A stretch of DNA of 64,000 nt from Lates calcarifer (GCF_001640805.2 NC_066851.1:1433971-1497970), one strand, 5' to 3'; counted from the first letter of the stretch, positions 10,413 to 21,451 are shown. Numbers and translations are program-made. The notes: generated from the sequence alone by a model not told the origin.

Positions 10413-11138
10413 TGTACATGATCATCCATAACATAATGACCACTGGTGGATGAAGTGAATAACATCAATCATCTTGTTATAACACAATGTTCTGCTGAGG
10501 AACCTTTGTCCCTGACATTCACTTGGATGTTACTTTGTCACTTACCACCCACCTAAATATTGTCACAAACCAACTACACACCCCTCCATTGGCAACAACA
10601 CTCTCCAATGTCAGGGACCTCCCCCAGCAGGATAATGCTCCCACCACACCACAAAAACTGTGCAGAAATGTGTCGAGGGACACGACAAAGAGCCAAAGTT
10701 GTTGACCTGGGCTCCAATGGGCATCAGGACATTGGCAGCAGATCCAGGTCCTGTGGGTTGCGGGATGGGGCCTCCATGGATCTGACTTGTTCTGGATCAT
10801 CCCACAGATGCTGGGTCAGATTGGAATCTGGGGAGTCTGGAGGCCAGGTCAACATCTTGGCCTCTTTGTCGTGTTCCTGGAGACATTTCTGATCAGTTTT
10901 TGTGGTGTGGTGGGAGCATTATCCTGCTGGGGGGGCACTGACATTGGGGACTGTTGTTGCCATTAGAGGGGTGTGTGCTTGGTTTGTGACAATATTTAGG
11001 TAGGTGGTATGTGACAAAGTAATGTCCAAATGAATGTCAGGACTAAAGGTTCCTTAGCAGAACATTGTGTTATAACGAGATGACCGATGTTATTCACTTC
11101 ATCCACCAGTGGTCATAATGTTATGGCTGATCGGTGCA
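10413..11138. mobile_element. Foldback (palindromic) Tc1 derivative (Tc1-2)
   Basis: A large inverted repeat: left arm 10413-10715, right arm 10841-11138, spacer 10716-10840. Arms match at roughly nine bases in ten by eye. Outer ends carry the Tc1 terminal repeat (plus strand at the right: TGGTCATAATGTTATGGCTG; mirrored at 10424-10443). In both arms the terminal repeat runs through GGATGAAGTGAATAACATC and is then joined directly to mid-transposase sequence at ACAATGTTCTGCT, continuing into CAGCAGGATAATGCTCCCAC (the QQDNAP catalytic block). The right arm, read on the minus strand, continues across the spacer into the QVRSMEAP block, so the spacer belongs to that copy. No functional transposase is possible. 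It is most likely an internally deleted Tc1 that was inverted-duplicated. Confidence 0.9.
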
Positions 11139-11341
11139 TGTCATCACCCATTTGAGTCATTATCCACTGTCCTTATAATGATACATGTTGTCAGGTTGTT
11201 ACACTTCACAAATTGTGTTTTTCAATGGCAAATTTGTGCTCTAGTCTCCAACCACACCTTTGTAGATGAAGTGGAAAGGGGTGCCCCCCTAATATAGCAA
11301 GAAATGGGTTTGGGAAGCAGTGTCTCTGTAATAGACAGAAT

Positions 11342-11343
<2 letters not shown>

Positions 11344-11375
<32 letters not shown>

Positions 11376-11383
11376 TGTGTGTG
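11344..11383. repeat. (GT)n microsatellite
   Basis: About twenty GT units with one GTTT interruption. Confidence 0.97.
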
Positions 11384-11499
11384 AAGAAGCCATGTTGATA
11401 TTCTCCATGTGACATGTTGTTTATCACAATGCAGAGCTCTTATTATATATTTAAAGAACCTTTGAAATGATTATGAGCTTCTGGCCCACAAGCCTCTGA

Positions 11500-11690
11500 G
11501 TAGAGGAAAACAAAAAGAAGGGAGCAAGAGAGGATAAGGCAGAACAGGGAGAAAGAAAGGGAAACAGAGAACAGGAGGAAGAGAAAATGTCTCCAGAGCA
11601 AAACAAAAAGAGAACAAGCAAGATAAGGGAGGACTTCTTCTTCATCTTCTGTTAAAGATAACAGAAGAAGAAGGAACAGAAGCAGCAATT
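11500..11690. repeat. Polypurine-rich tract between two GT arrays
   Basis: The plus strand is strongly purine-biased (runs such as GAAAGAAAGGGAAACAGAGA and AGAAGAAGGAACAGAAGCAG) for nearly 200 bp. The open frames on the minus strand here (Leu/Ser/Phe-rich) are translations of this bias, not genes. Confidence 0.7.
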
Positions 11691-11710
11691 GCAAGCGGAG
11701 AAGGGGGGCA

Positions 11711-11712
<2 letters not shown>

Positions 11713-11751
<39 letters not shown>

Positions 11752-11772
11752 TGTGTGGGTGGGGTGGGGGTG
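11713..11772. repeat. (GT)n microsatellite with G-rich flank
   Basis: About twenty-two GT units to 11757, interrupted once by TATG, followed by GGGTGGGGTGGGGGTG. Confidence 0.95.
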
Positions 11773-12049
11773 TTACTCTTTGTTGTCACTAGCTGTTGTC
11801 AGCGTACAATGCCACGTTTTGCTTTCTCCTTTTTTGTTATTTTTTCATCGACACAAAATTTGTGGCTCAAAAGCACCATTTGAAGGAGAGGAGGAGCAAA
11901 AAAAGAAAAATATAAAACAGAGTGAGCTTGTTGGAAGGTAGTGGAAATCCATGATGGTGGCAGCAGGGGAAACATTTGACATGCTTGGCTCTCATCCTCT
12001 CATTCATAAATACTCTAGGCCTAAATTCCTCTGAGTATTGCCCACTTAT

Positions 12050-12330
12050 TCTATTCATCCATCCAGCCATTATCTATGCAGCTTATCTGTTAAGGGTCAT
12101 GGGGGAGCTGGAACCTAGCCCAGCTGACATTGGGCAAGAGGTGGGGTACACCCTGTACGGATCAACAGTCCATCACAGGGCCAACACATATAGACAAACA
12201 ACCATTCACACTCACATTCACATCTACAGGTGATTTAGAGTGACCAATTAGTCTGTGTGTCTGTGTGTGTGGAAGAATACCTGGAGAGAACCCCAGCAGG
12301 CATGGGGAGAACATGCAAACTCTACACAGA
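12050..12330 (-). mobile_element. SINE-2 copy, 5'-truncated
   Basis: Reverse complement of the body and tail of the 29931-30268 copy. Matching words are CCATTATCTATGCAGCTTATCTGTTAAGGGTC at the 3' end, then CCATCACAGGGCCAACACATATAGAC, GGTGATTTAGAGTGACCAATTAG and ACCTGGAGAGAACCC. The tRNA-like head is missing. About 280 bp remain. Confidence 0.85.
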
Positions 12331-13358
12331 AAAGCCAAAATCAAGTAAGACAGTGAAAATGATCAATGCAAAGCCATATAGCCATGCTCCGGATGTCTAC
12401 TATGCACCCTGTCCACCTCCACAAAAAGTCTTGACTATTTAAGATATAGATATTTTTAATTGTTTGCTAATCGATAACATTGCCTTATAGAATTTTCAGT
12501 GAAACAGTTCTGTCAGAGAAAATCAACAACTTAACACAATTCTATTAACTTTGTCTCTGAACTGTTTCTAAGCCCTGTCAAAGATGTCAGGACAACTGCA
12601 CATTTTTCACAGAAGACATTTTTACTTTTTATAACAGGAAAAGTCACAAAATGTATTGATTTGTGTACAAGTTTTCCTTTTTTTCATAGCACTCAGCATG
12701 ACTTTCAAGCTAATTTATTTAATTTCCCAGACATGTGAAACATATTTGCTGTGGCAGTTTAGCTGCATATATATCACTATTTGCTGAGCCCTTTTGTTAA
12801 GAGCGTGGGACATTTTTTTCACATTTTTCTTTATCAATTTATGTTAAAACTATAAACTAGATGGAGCAAACACAGACAGTGTACTGTATTGTCAGCATTA
12901 TTTAATATATGTTGACATCATTTTATTTCTTGAAATGTTTTTACAGTAACCTATTGTGTTGGTCATCTTGTCCTGGTGCTTGAAGAAGAAGCATGTCTCA
13001 ACAGTGGCACCATTATAGGGAGTATGAGTATGTGATACATTGTGTGGTGTGCCTTGAATTTTCTGAGATGATCTATTCCCACTTAAGCCTGTTTGTTAAT
13101 TTGTAAGAAATGCTGTTTCATGTGTGATATTACATTTGACATCTTAGATTTCTTAGTTGTAAAAACCTTACTGTCCTCCATCTACACATCTCTCAAAACT
13201 TTAGTGGATGTTCATAAAGCTGTAACTTAACAGAGATGTTATTTATGTTAACTAAACTTTTAGTGTGAATTTTTTCTCTGCACATCAGCAGCACTTACCA
13301 AGTCTTGCCTGTCTGTGGGAACTTTAAGCAGGGGAATGCTCCGTCTTCCATATTCCTT
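12331..13358. other. Intergenic, no gene seen
   Basis: A+T-rich, without recognised repeats or open frames of interest. Confidence 0.5.
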
Positions 13359-13386
13359 TCTCTCTCTCTCTCTTCTCTCTCTCTCC
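13359..13386. repeat. (CT)n microsatellite
   Basis: Interrupted CT run (TCTCTCTCTCTCTTCTCTCT). Confidence 0.9.
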
Positions 13387-13429
13387 CCTTCGGTGGCTGA
13401 ACACAATAGCTCTCCACCCGGCCCTGCCA

Positions 13430-13640
13430 ATCCCACAATGCCTGGTGGTGGGTCTGGCAATAATTCAGGGCAGGACTAAACAGCTGGCTGCCTGACAGGA
13501 GAGCTGCCAAGAGCTGGCAGCGAGCGGCAGGCTGCTAACCCTTTCACATTTTTAATTAGACCCGCACAGCCATGTCTTTGAGCCATCGTAAATATACCGA
13601 TGACATGCCGAGCATCATTTGTTCAGAAATATTTGCTTAC
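13430..13640. promoter_or_regulatory. Candidate conserved non-coding element (A)
   Basis: Balanced composition between repeat-rich and A+T-rich flanks. It contains a homeodomain-type TTTTTAATTAGACC near 13548-13561, GGCAATAATTCAGGG, and a cluster of CAGCTGG/GAGCTGGCAGC E-box-like words (about 13479-13530). No simple repeat and no recognised transposon. The 69-codon frame at 13572-13781 looks incidental. Conservation is inferred from texture only. Confidence 0.3.
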
Positions 13641-14599
13641 AAAATAATTTCTGTGGGCTCAAAGTTGTTTTCATTTATTTATTTATTTTTCTTGCATCAA
13701 GCTGGCAAGAGTATCTTCCAGTGTGGGAGTCAAAAAACAGATAACCCGCAGCCACCAGTTTGTGGATCTGTGGATCTATAAAGAAAATAATGTAAATGAC
13801 AAACAACAGGACCTGAGAGTCTTAGGTTACTTTATTGTTTTTGCTCACCTACTAAAACACTTTAATAGCTATGCTATGTGTAATTCATTGTGAACATTTC
13901 TTAAAACTGTCAATTCATTTACGAGCACAACACTAAAAACAGCTTTTTAAACCTCTCACCATCCCGAAGAGGCACTGATGTGTTGTACATCATCACATCA
14001 TTAGAACAGAAGCCTTCTCCTGACCTGGAGAGAGAATGTCAGACAGATTTACATGTACAGTATGAAGCCTGTATAGCTCTGCAGGCTATGGGTTCACTTA
14101 ACAGAGTGAGAGCAGTGTCTGTGTGTGTGTTGGGGGATTGGGGGTGGGGGGTATAGCACAGCATTTACAACACACCTCACCATCTGGAAACACGGTGCAG
14201 AAAAGGCAGAGTATGATGAGTTTGCAGAAAAAGAGGGCTGATGAAAAGGACAAATACAGGATGGATGCTTTGGTCCATCTCAGAGACGGAACAGGTATGT
14301 ATGTGCATGTTCGACACATTAGCTGGGAATACATTTGATGGTCTTGACAGGATTGTCATGGACAAGAATGCTGAAGACATTACTTTGCAAAACACAAGCT
14401 TATGCCAATCAGGTGCTTTATAAGGAACCTGCCTGTACACCTGTTTATTCATGAAGTTATCCAATCAGCCAATCATGTGGCAGCATTATGCTGTGCAGAT
14501 ACAGGTCAGGAGTTTCAGTTAATGTTCGCATCAAACATCAGAGTCAGGGAAAAATGTCATCTTAGAATTTCTTAAGTCTTAGAAACTGTGGTGAGCAAA
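13641..14599. other. Intergenic, no gene seen
   Basis: A+T-rich; opposing open frames near 14098-14464 overlap each other and show no domain. Contains the G-run block described separately. Confidence 0.45.
14131..14152 (+). repeat. G-run block (possible G-quadruplex)
   Basis: TGGGGGATTGGGGGTGGGGG directly follows a (GT)n run. Three long G runs are present; a fourth strand would have to come from splitting the last six-G run or from nearby Gs. Confidence 0.5.
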
Positions 14600-14960
14600 A
14601 AAGCATCCTGATACCGGGCACCAAACGCACATACTAAGATAAAAATAGATGAAGTTGAAATCGACAAATGAACAGTTGCCACGTAGTATCCGGAAGTTGT
14701 TTAAAATGAGAGACAGCAGGTACAATCTGAGAGGAACATTCATATTTGTAAAACCTAAGATACAAACAACTGTTAAAAATCATTGTCTGTCAGTCAGGGG
14801 TGTGAAACTGTGGAATGATTGTTCTGAAAATGTTAAAACCTGTAGTACTCTGAATAGGTTCAAAAACTTTATAATAATAGTTTAATTGTGAAATATATTT
14901 CGGAAAATTTAAACTAATGTGACAATACTAGAAACAGCAGAAATGATAATATTAATAATT
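14600..14960 (+). mobile_element. LINE reverse transcriptase C-terminal fragment
   Basis: The frame 14649-14885 (78 codons) reads LPRSIRKLFKMRDSRYNLRG (residues 10-29) and SVRGVKLWN (48-56). This is the C-terminal tail typical of a second type of fish LINE reverse transcriptase (jockey/CR1-like), downstream of the polymerase core. Everything upstream, including the catalytic box, is missing. It differs from the LINE-A tail, so it is a separate family. Orientation is plus, opposite to the LINE-B fragments that follow. Confidence 0.75.
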
Positions 14961-14989
14961 TGTGCCTGTGGTTGTCATCAGCCTGATGG

Positions 14990-15480
14990 CCAAGGCACTT
15001 TTCATATAGAGTAGGTCTAGAACATAATCTAAAATGCATTGTGTTGCTCTGTATTAGCAGAGGAAAAGACTGAAAATTCCATGAAAATTAAACGACGACT
15101 GTCACGTACAAAAATACATGAAAAAATCAAATATGAAAATAGTGGACTTCCTATTGTGTTTAGGGTATGGCTCCAAGTGACTTTTTTGTAAGTCTTGAGA
15201 TGTTGCATAAATCTACCAAAAAAGTTTTTGAGAAGCTTTAGTCCCCCAGTAGCCCCCTAATGGTAGCTAATAATTTTACAGTGTAACAGCAGACACTGGG
15301 TGGGATTGTAGCAACAGCAGGAGGCATGCCATCACAGATCAGACTCTACAGCTCCAGAGGCAGAAAGGACAGTGACAGGAGGAGAGGAGAGAGATGAAAA
15401 AGCACAAACCTACAGGAGAGAATGATGAGGAGAGAGGACAGAGAGCAAGAGAGAGACTGCTTGGATGCTTATGTGCTTGA
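14990..15480 (-). mobile_element. LINE-B 3' region fragments
   Basis: Two patches match other LINE-B copies in this window. The first, 14995-15025 (GGCACTTTTCATATAGAGTAGGTCTAGA), matches 33755-33782 and 36987-37018. The second, about 15286-15400 (ATCACAG...ACTCTACAGCTCC...GGCA and the following GACAGG/GAGGAGAG purine-rich stretch), matches 59085-59190. The 250 bp between them, including GGGTATGGCTCCAAGTGAC, are not matched. The orientation is that of the 59-60.6 kb copy, whose sense strand is minus. Confidence 0.7.
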
Positions 15481-16193
15481 AGTAAAGAGACAAAGTTCGA
15501 ATGATACAGTGACAGTCTGCAGTAATGTCATCAGCAGGACAACATGGATTTTACTACTGAGTTTAACTGATGCATAAAGACTGACTCAACCCGCCAGTGT
15601 TTGAATGGCAACAGGTGGAAGCCTAGAAGAAATAAGAAAAGAAGATGCTAACTGAAAGTTAAGATGTATGCTATACCATGCATGCTGGCTTTGAATGACA
15701 TCAGCCATTGCCATGTACATAAAGGAAGGCTTACAATATAAATTAATAAAACACATTTTTATAAATTTCTTTATTCAGTTAAGTATCATACATATTCACC
15801 AAACACACACTGACATCCTAACAAGTTTTCTGTATTAGGAAGCTCAAAGAAGAACTGCAGTTGGACATATAGACTCTGCATCTAGCCAAATTACAAGTTT
15901 GTGCTGTTATTCAGTTTTGGCCTTCTCTCTCCTCTCTGTCTTCCTGCCAGAGTATTGATTTCAGCTTATCTGAGAGAAATAAAGCCTCATATAAAACATG
16001 TTGGACCCACCACAAAAACTGTCCTCTCTCTTTCTCTCGCTCTCTCTCTCACAAAAACGCACACACACAGATAGTGACTTGTTTCCTGTAAGCTGGAGGA
16101 TGCCACTGTCCTCAGATGCAGAGAGGCAGGTCTGGATGAAATATAATCCATCTGGAACCTGACCACTGTAGGAAGGAGGTGACCCCTGGGCCA

Positions 16194-16231
<38 letters not shown>

Positions 16232-18700
16232 GAACGTGTGTGTGAGACAGAGCCAAGGGTCTTGGCATGCCAGTGCAGTGTGTGTCACATGGAAGCAGTA
16301 TGGGCTGGTGAATGGTCACGTCCAGCTGAGATCACATCTGGACTCCAGGGAAAGGGACAAAGGCTAAACTCAGAGGACTTCTGGCCAGAGACTTACTTAC
16401 TATAACAAAAATAGATTCCTGAGTGAGGCTTTAGCACTGATCTCTAGCCATGTGCCATTCAGAGTGAATAGTTGGCAGGTTTTAATTCCAGCCTGATCCT
16501 ACATCAGCTCTTTTCCTTGATGAGTTCCTTCTGTGAGGTTGTAGATGTGTTTAATTGTGAAATCAGCCCCTATAATGTTTGTTAGAATGAAAACTTGCAG
16601 TCGGGATGGTTTGAAGAAAACTGAAACAAAGTCTTGTGATGTATTTTACAGTCTGATTTTCTTTGGAATAAACTGGAGGAAATATTGCACAGGAACCAGA
16701 AGCAGTGTGTGCACTTCACATACAGTTTGCTAAAAGAGACATTTTAAAGCCAGGATTTGTGTTTGAATTCACAGCTCACCACCATCCAGGTAAGATGTGC
16801 TCTCCCTGGTCACACCATAATATGATTCATATTTTCTCTGTTCCATCAAAGGTCAGCACTGCCATAACAGTTTGCAATTAGTCAACAGCATGACAGCGAA
16901 CAAAGGCACATCACCAATTTACTTTGCCCCCATAAGAAAATCCAGTGATTGCATTAATTCCAATTAAATTTAATAGTTTTTGCTACAGAAAATTGGTGTT
17001 GTTATTTATATGTTTGTGGCCAAGAAGATGAGTTGAATAGGTCTTGTTAAATGCATGGGCTGTACAGCTCTTTGAGTGATTATACAGAAACTTTGAAGTT
17101 AATAACTTTTGTGGTATTTCTGTTTCAGGTTATCGAAAATAGTCTGTTGTGATGCCATGGGCTGTTATGCTGGTATATGAAACATTGGAATGGATCCAAG
17201 CAGAATTTCCAGTCTTCTAATGAACTAATAAACAATTATGACAAATAATAATGTACCTACAGAAACAGTGATTAGAATCAAGCTGCTCTTTATTTGTTAA
17301 AATGCAAAAGGAGTGTTTATTTTTTTACACATAGTACTTAGACATAAATTTACACATCAACTTTTGTGTGCACTGCACAGTATCTGTAAATACAGACACA
17401 TTTCAGATGCATGACGGAGTGTCAATCTCTAAACTGAGTTGGAGCTACAAAGTCAGAAAATCTACAAAATCGTGCCTCAGAGGGTTGTGCAGCTCTCTTT
17501 GATCCAGACCCAGTGTAACTAATAAGGCTTTGATTGACATATTCCAGTATATCACTGAGGTGGTCTATAATGTCAATGACAACTGTCCCTCTGAGGCCCT
17601 TTTGTGTGCATTTAGGGTTTTGCACCCCTTCCCCTTGCTATTTCCAGCCACACCTCCCTGCAGATCAGTGCAGACAGGGAGGGTTGGTTGCAGGGCTGCT
17701 GCTGCCTGACTCGGAAAAGGCCTGTAAGGCCTTTGGCATCAGGCCCAGGTGGAGACAGAAACCACTGGAGGCCGTGTGGAGGAGCTCTAGGGAGGAAAGG
17801 ATAGAGGGAAGGAGGGAGGGAGGAATGGATGATTGAGGTTGAGATCAGACAGGCCTGAGGCAGGTGTTAAAATACTCGCCCTGGCTCTTTTCCTGGCTAT
17901 CACTTTGCAAAAACACGCCCATCAGTTCTTAGTCCATTTTTATGTGAATCATACACGCTGTCTTTGTTTCTATCAGACAGGAACAAGTCAGCAGCAGGTT
18001 CTCCTGGCCAAGTGGTGGTGTTACATGTCAACCATAAGCAGTGTAGTGACATACCAGACCCACTAAACTACTGCACATAGCAGACACACAAACACTGACA
18101 TCCAAAAAACGCAGAGATATGCACACGAAATAGTAGTCTCATCTGTCCTACACTGGTTTGGTAATAAGCTGTATCCAAGGTGCAGTGTCCAGGCTTGCAC
18201 AGAATCCTCAGAGGGACAACTTTAATTTAATCTGACATAAAATCACACACATGCTGTGACTGATTTCATAGGGAGGTGTTTTACCGCTCACTACAGTGAT
18301 TAAGGTCAGACTACAAAGCCACTCTAAATAAGACTACCCATTTGAGGAAGTGCTTGTACACTGATCTGAAGGATCACAGAGTCTTAAGAGTAAACACTAA
18401 AGTTTTTGGGATTGCATCCATCTTCTTTGAGGTAACATGTCTTCTGTCAAGTTGTCTCGTACAGTTAGCAGAACTGGAGTCAAAGGTAGTGTCCTGATCA
18501 GCTAATTTAAGAATAATTCTGTTTTATAACAACTTGGATCTTTTTTCATAGTTTTGATAATCAGTCCTGTCAGTTCTCTGTGTGCTGATTTGGGACATGT
18601 GTGGTTGTGGAATAATAATAATAATAATGATAAGGAAGAGAAGAGAAAGAAGAAGAAGAATATCAAATATGAAAAAGAAGGAAGAAAGCAACTTCATTAA
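15481..18700. other. Intergenic, no gene seen
   Basis: Contains CT/CA tracts at 16024-16050, a (TG)n tract at 16197-16228, and a G+C-richer patch at 17600-17830 with the perfect palindrome AAAGGCCTGTAAGGCCTTT. Open frames are short or microsatellite-derived. No transposon recognised. Confidence 0.45.
16197..16228. repeat. (TG)n microsatellite
   Basis: Sixteen uninterrupted TG units. Frames translating it as Cys-Val repeats are artefacts. Confidence 0.97.
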
Positions 18701-18703
18701 GTT

Positions 18704-18780
18704 CATTAAAGCAACACTGTGTAACTTTTGCTGAGCTGCAGCGCCCTCTGCAGCTGCAAGTGGTAATTTATTCTGTTGGA
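18704..18780 (+). repeat. Dispersed repeat, copy 1 of 2
   Basis: CATTAAAGCAACACTGTGTAACTTTTGCTGAGCTGCAGCGCCCTCTGCAG... is shared with 34188-34252, where the words TAACTTTGCTGAG, CCTCTGCAGCC and AAGTGGTA recur in the same order and orientation. I have seen this word order as a common teleost short repeat (MITE-like); its class is unknown to me. Confidence 0.65.
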
Positions 18781-19184
18781 CTCTGAGTCTGAACAGTCAA
18801 GCACTTTTCATGTACAGAAAACGAAGCCCATCAATCACTTGACCAGAGCTCCAACTACATAGTCCCACTCATTGAACTGTTACACAGACAAATGCATATG
18901 CAAGTGCATATTTTTTTTATATTTCAAAGTTTCCTTGGTGAATATTGGAGATTAATACTTTAATGACTTCTTAGTCTTTTTAAATGATCTATAGTTTGGC
19001 ATTCATCTTGAACTTGCTAGGTCTGATTCTGGCAACTTAGGCCAATAACTATCACTCACTCCAGTTCTGTCTGTTCCTCTCTGTCTCTTCTCATCAGTTC
19101 CACTCTCATTTCCTCACCATTTTAAGATGCTTATTTTCCATCTCTTGATCTGCAAGTCATCCTTAAACCTTTTAACATGCCTCT

Positions 19185-19560
19185 GGCCCTGCGGACTAAT
19201 CATATTCCATAAATATTTAAAAAGGGCGGAAATCCGCTGGAGGTTGCCTTATCTGGAGCCCCGATGATAATCATCTTAACCAGGACCATTATGATTTTAA
19301 TTACCTGTCTTTGATTTCCGTAACTCAGGAGCGTGGTTATTCTTGGCCCTGCGGTACATTCCAGGTTAAAAGGGTCTCCGGGATTAGCTCCACCCGATAA
19401 TTGAGTCCATGTCAAAACGCAGATTTATCCGTGGAGAGGTGTTTAAAGTTAAAATCTCAGGATCCCCTTTCTTCAGCCAATCACAGTATTATTTCTGAGC
19501 TGATTTTGGAAGATGCCACCGGCTGCTGATTACTTTAAATACTCACAGAATCAAGGATGA
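19185..19560. promoter_or_regulatory. Candidate conserved non-coding element (B)
   Basis: About 375 bp of balanced, repeat-free sequence with several homeodomain-type cores: GACTAATCATATTCC (19194-19208), GATAATCATC (19265-19274), TTTTAATTACCTG (19293-19305) and CCGATAATTGAG (19394-19405). The outer block also carries repeated CTGGCCCTGCGG / TTGGCCCTGCGG words about 155 bp apart. Flanks are A+T-rich and featureless. The open frames lack a coding character. It looks like a developmental enhancer, but this is unproven without alignment. Confidence 0.35.
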
Positions 19561-20545
19561 CTGTGGTGAGATATTTTAAATGTGCATTATTCTGCTTTCT
19601 TTAAACTTCTAAAATGAGATTCAAAATATGATTTTCTCTTCCTATTATCTTTCAATTTTTTTTTAAATTATTTATTTGTGTCCATGTGCAATTCATTTAC
19701 CACTGTTCACTTATCCAGTGATGCAAGCTTATTACAGTGGTTTACATGTTGATATTGAACTTTGACCTGTGACCTGTTCTCAGTTGACTATGTACTGTAT
19801 ATAATGCAGTGTCTTGTTGAAGACTGACATATTTTCTTGATTTTCTTTCATTTCAGTCAGGTTATAGAGGCTCATAGACTCTAATGGACTACTTTTCTGA
19901 TTACTTTTAAAGTATTGCATTGTGATCACAGCAAGTGTGGAAAAGGAAAAACTTTAAACTACAGTTGAACTCTATGAGAATTAATTTAGTGGACAGGTTA
20001 AATATGCACCAAAGTTTACAATTTTAAGATAAATTAAAAAACAAAAAAGATTCCAGTGGACACAGAAATATTGTCACCATGTTTGACCATTAGGCAAGTT
20101 ATGAGATGTTCTTCATAGAGTATTCAATCCACCTATTTACATACATTAGGAAGACATACATTTGCCACCTCTCTTTATAATGCGATTGATAGAACACCAC
20201 TACCTTTCTGAAACATAAATATATAGCTGAAGGAACACCTCACTGGCATTATCAACAAAAAACATTAAGCTTTGTAAAGGTAGATTGTATATGTCAGAGC
20301 TGTTAAATCTGCTAACATTAGATCATACAGATGTTGCTAATAAAGTGACACCAGGTGCATTTCCTAGATTCAATATTCACATATTCACTATTTATTGTGT
20401 ATGCTAATGACTCAGAGGGATTCTAGTCATTCTACAGCTTTAATGGTCCTTCTGTGTTTTTCTTATACATTTTTCTTATATTTTTGGTTTGCTGTCATTT
20501 TCTGTGAGGATAAAACATTATTTTGTTATACATTATTAGACATCG
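19561..20545. other. Intergenic, A+T-rich
   Basis: No gene, repeat family or motif cluster seen. Confidence 0.5.
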
Positions 20546-20549
20546 ACAG

Positions 20550-20695
20550 TTCGACAGTAGAGATTCGAACATGAAATGAGGGGAGAGACAGATATGGAAT
20601 GACATGCAGCAACATTCTCCAGCTAGATGCAAACTGGGAAAACTGCAGTTCATGGTTGGCACCTTTAACCTTGGGCCACCGGGGTTCCACATGCA
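20550..20695 (-). mobile_element. Decayed tRNA-derived SINE (SINE-3)
   Basis: Read on the minus strand it begins CCCCGGTGGCCCAAGGTTAA (tRNA-like head, box A region), passes a degraded box B region, and continues GTTGCTGCATGTCATTCC...TCTGTCTCTCCCCTCATTTC. That order matches a common teleost SINE that I know by its CCCCGGTGGCC head and CTCATTTCCTGTC body end. Only about 145 bp remain, and the boxes are mutated. Confidence 0.6.
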
Positions 20696-20851
20696 GTTGT
20701 CTATGCATTGACATTGTTGGTACACTACCCTACAGTACATGGGTTTAGTTTATGAAATTGAATTTATCATAATGTATTTCAACTGATTGATTTAATTCAA
20801 TTTTGCTTTGGCTTAATTTGTACTTGGACAGGATTTATGGTGTATAACAAG

Positions 20852-20855
<4 letters not shown>

Positions 20856-20908
<53 letters not shown>

Positions 20909-20948
20909 AACACACACGTGTGCACGCACACACACACACACACACACT
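20856..20948. repeat. Compound (CT)n-(CA)n microsatellite
   Basis: About fourteen CT units pass directly into about thirteen CA units, then a mixed CACGTGTGCACG interruption and another CA run. The 133-codon minus-strand frame across it (20813-21214) is low-complexity Cys/Val and Arg/Glu and is not a gene. Confidence 0.95.
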
Positions 20949-21451
20949 ATCCACCTGGTGGCTGTGTGCATGTTTGCAGTGAAGTGAAGGCAGGCAACAT
21001 ATTTTTCTTTGCTGTAGGCCATCAGTACTGCTGCTGCTGCTGCCAGAGCAGGGGAGAGGGAGCATAGCCCTGCAGACAGCCAAGCCTCATTGTGAATAAA
21101 GAGGAACATGTTCTGTGGAAAGCGCTGATCTGGCTCTGTCTGTACCCCACCCCTCCCAACAACCCCCATCCCCCCTGCCCTTACCCCACCTCTACGTCTG
21201 CTTTGAAATGACAAGGAGGTGACAAAATGACTGGAGCTAACAAGCGGCCATAATTAACCACAATGAAGAGCACACACTCACACACACACATACACATGCA
21301 GCCATGGGCACACATGGGCACTAACACGCTGGGACAGACTCAGCCATAAGAATTGATGCTAATACCCACACCATACTCTGCATATGCATTCACATGGGAG
21401 CTCTCACAGGGGCCTGTCTAGGGCCACATATGGGCACACTCATGGACAAAA
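20949..21451. other. Intergenic, CA-rich
   Basis: Contains a short (CTG)n run near 21030, C-rich sequence at 21145-21190, and scattered CACA words. No gene seen. Confidence 0.45.

Noticed and set aside
10519..10892. Overlapping frames on both strands
   Set aside because: Out-of-frame or antisense translations of the Tc1-2 foldback arms and spacer.
11689..11941. Val/Cys-rich plus frames
   Set aside because: Direct translation of the GT microsatellite.
17701..17730. AAAGGCCTGTAAGGCCTTT as a terminator or hairpin RNA
   Set aside because: A short 8-bp palindrome with no transcript context; such hairpins are expected by chance in 64 kb.
20813..21214. 133-codon minus-strand frame
   Set aside because: It translates (CT)n/(CA)n repeats into Glu/Arg and Val/Cys runs; no coding character.
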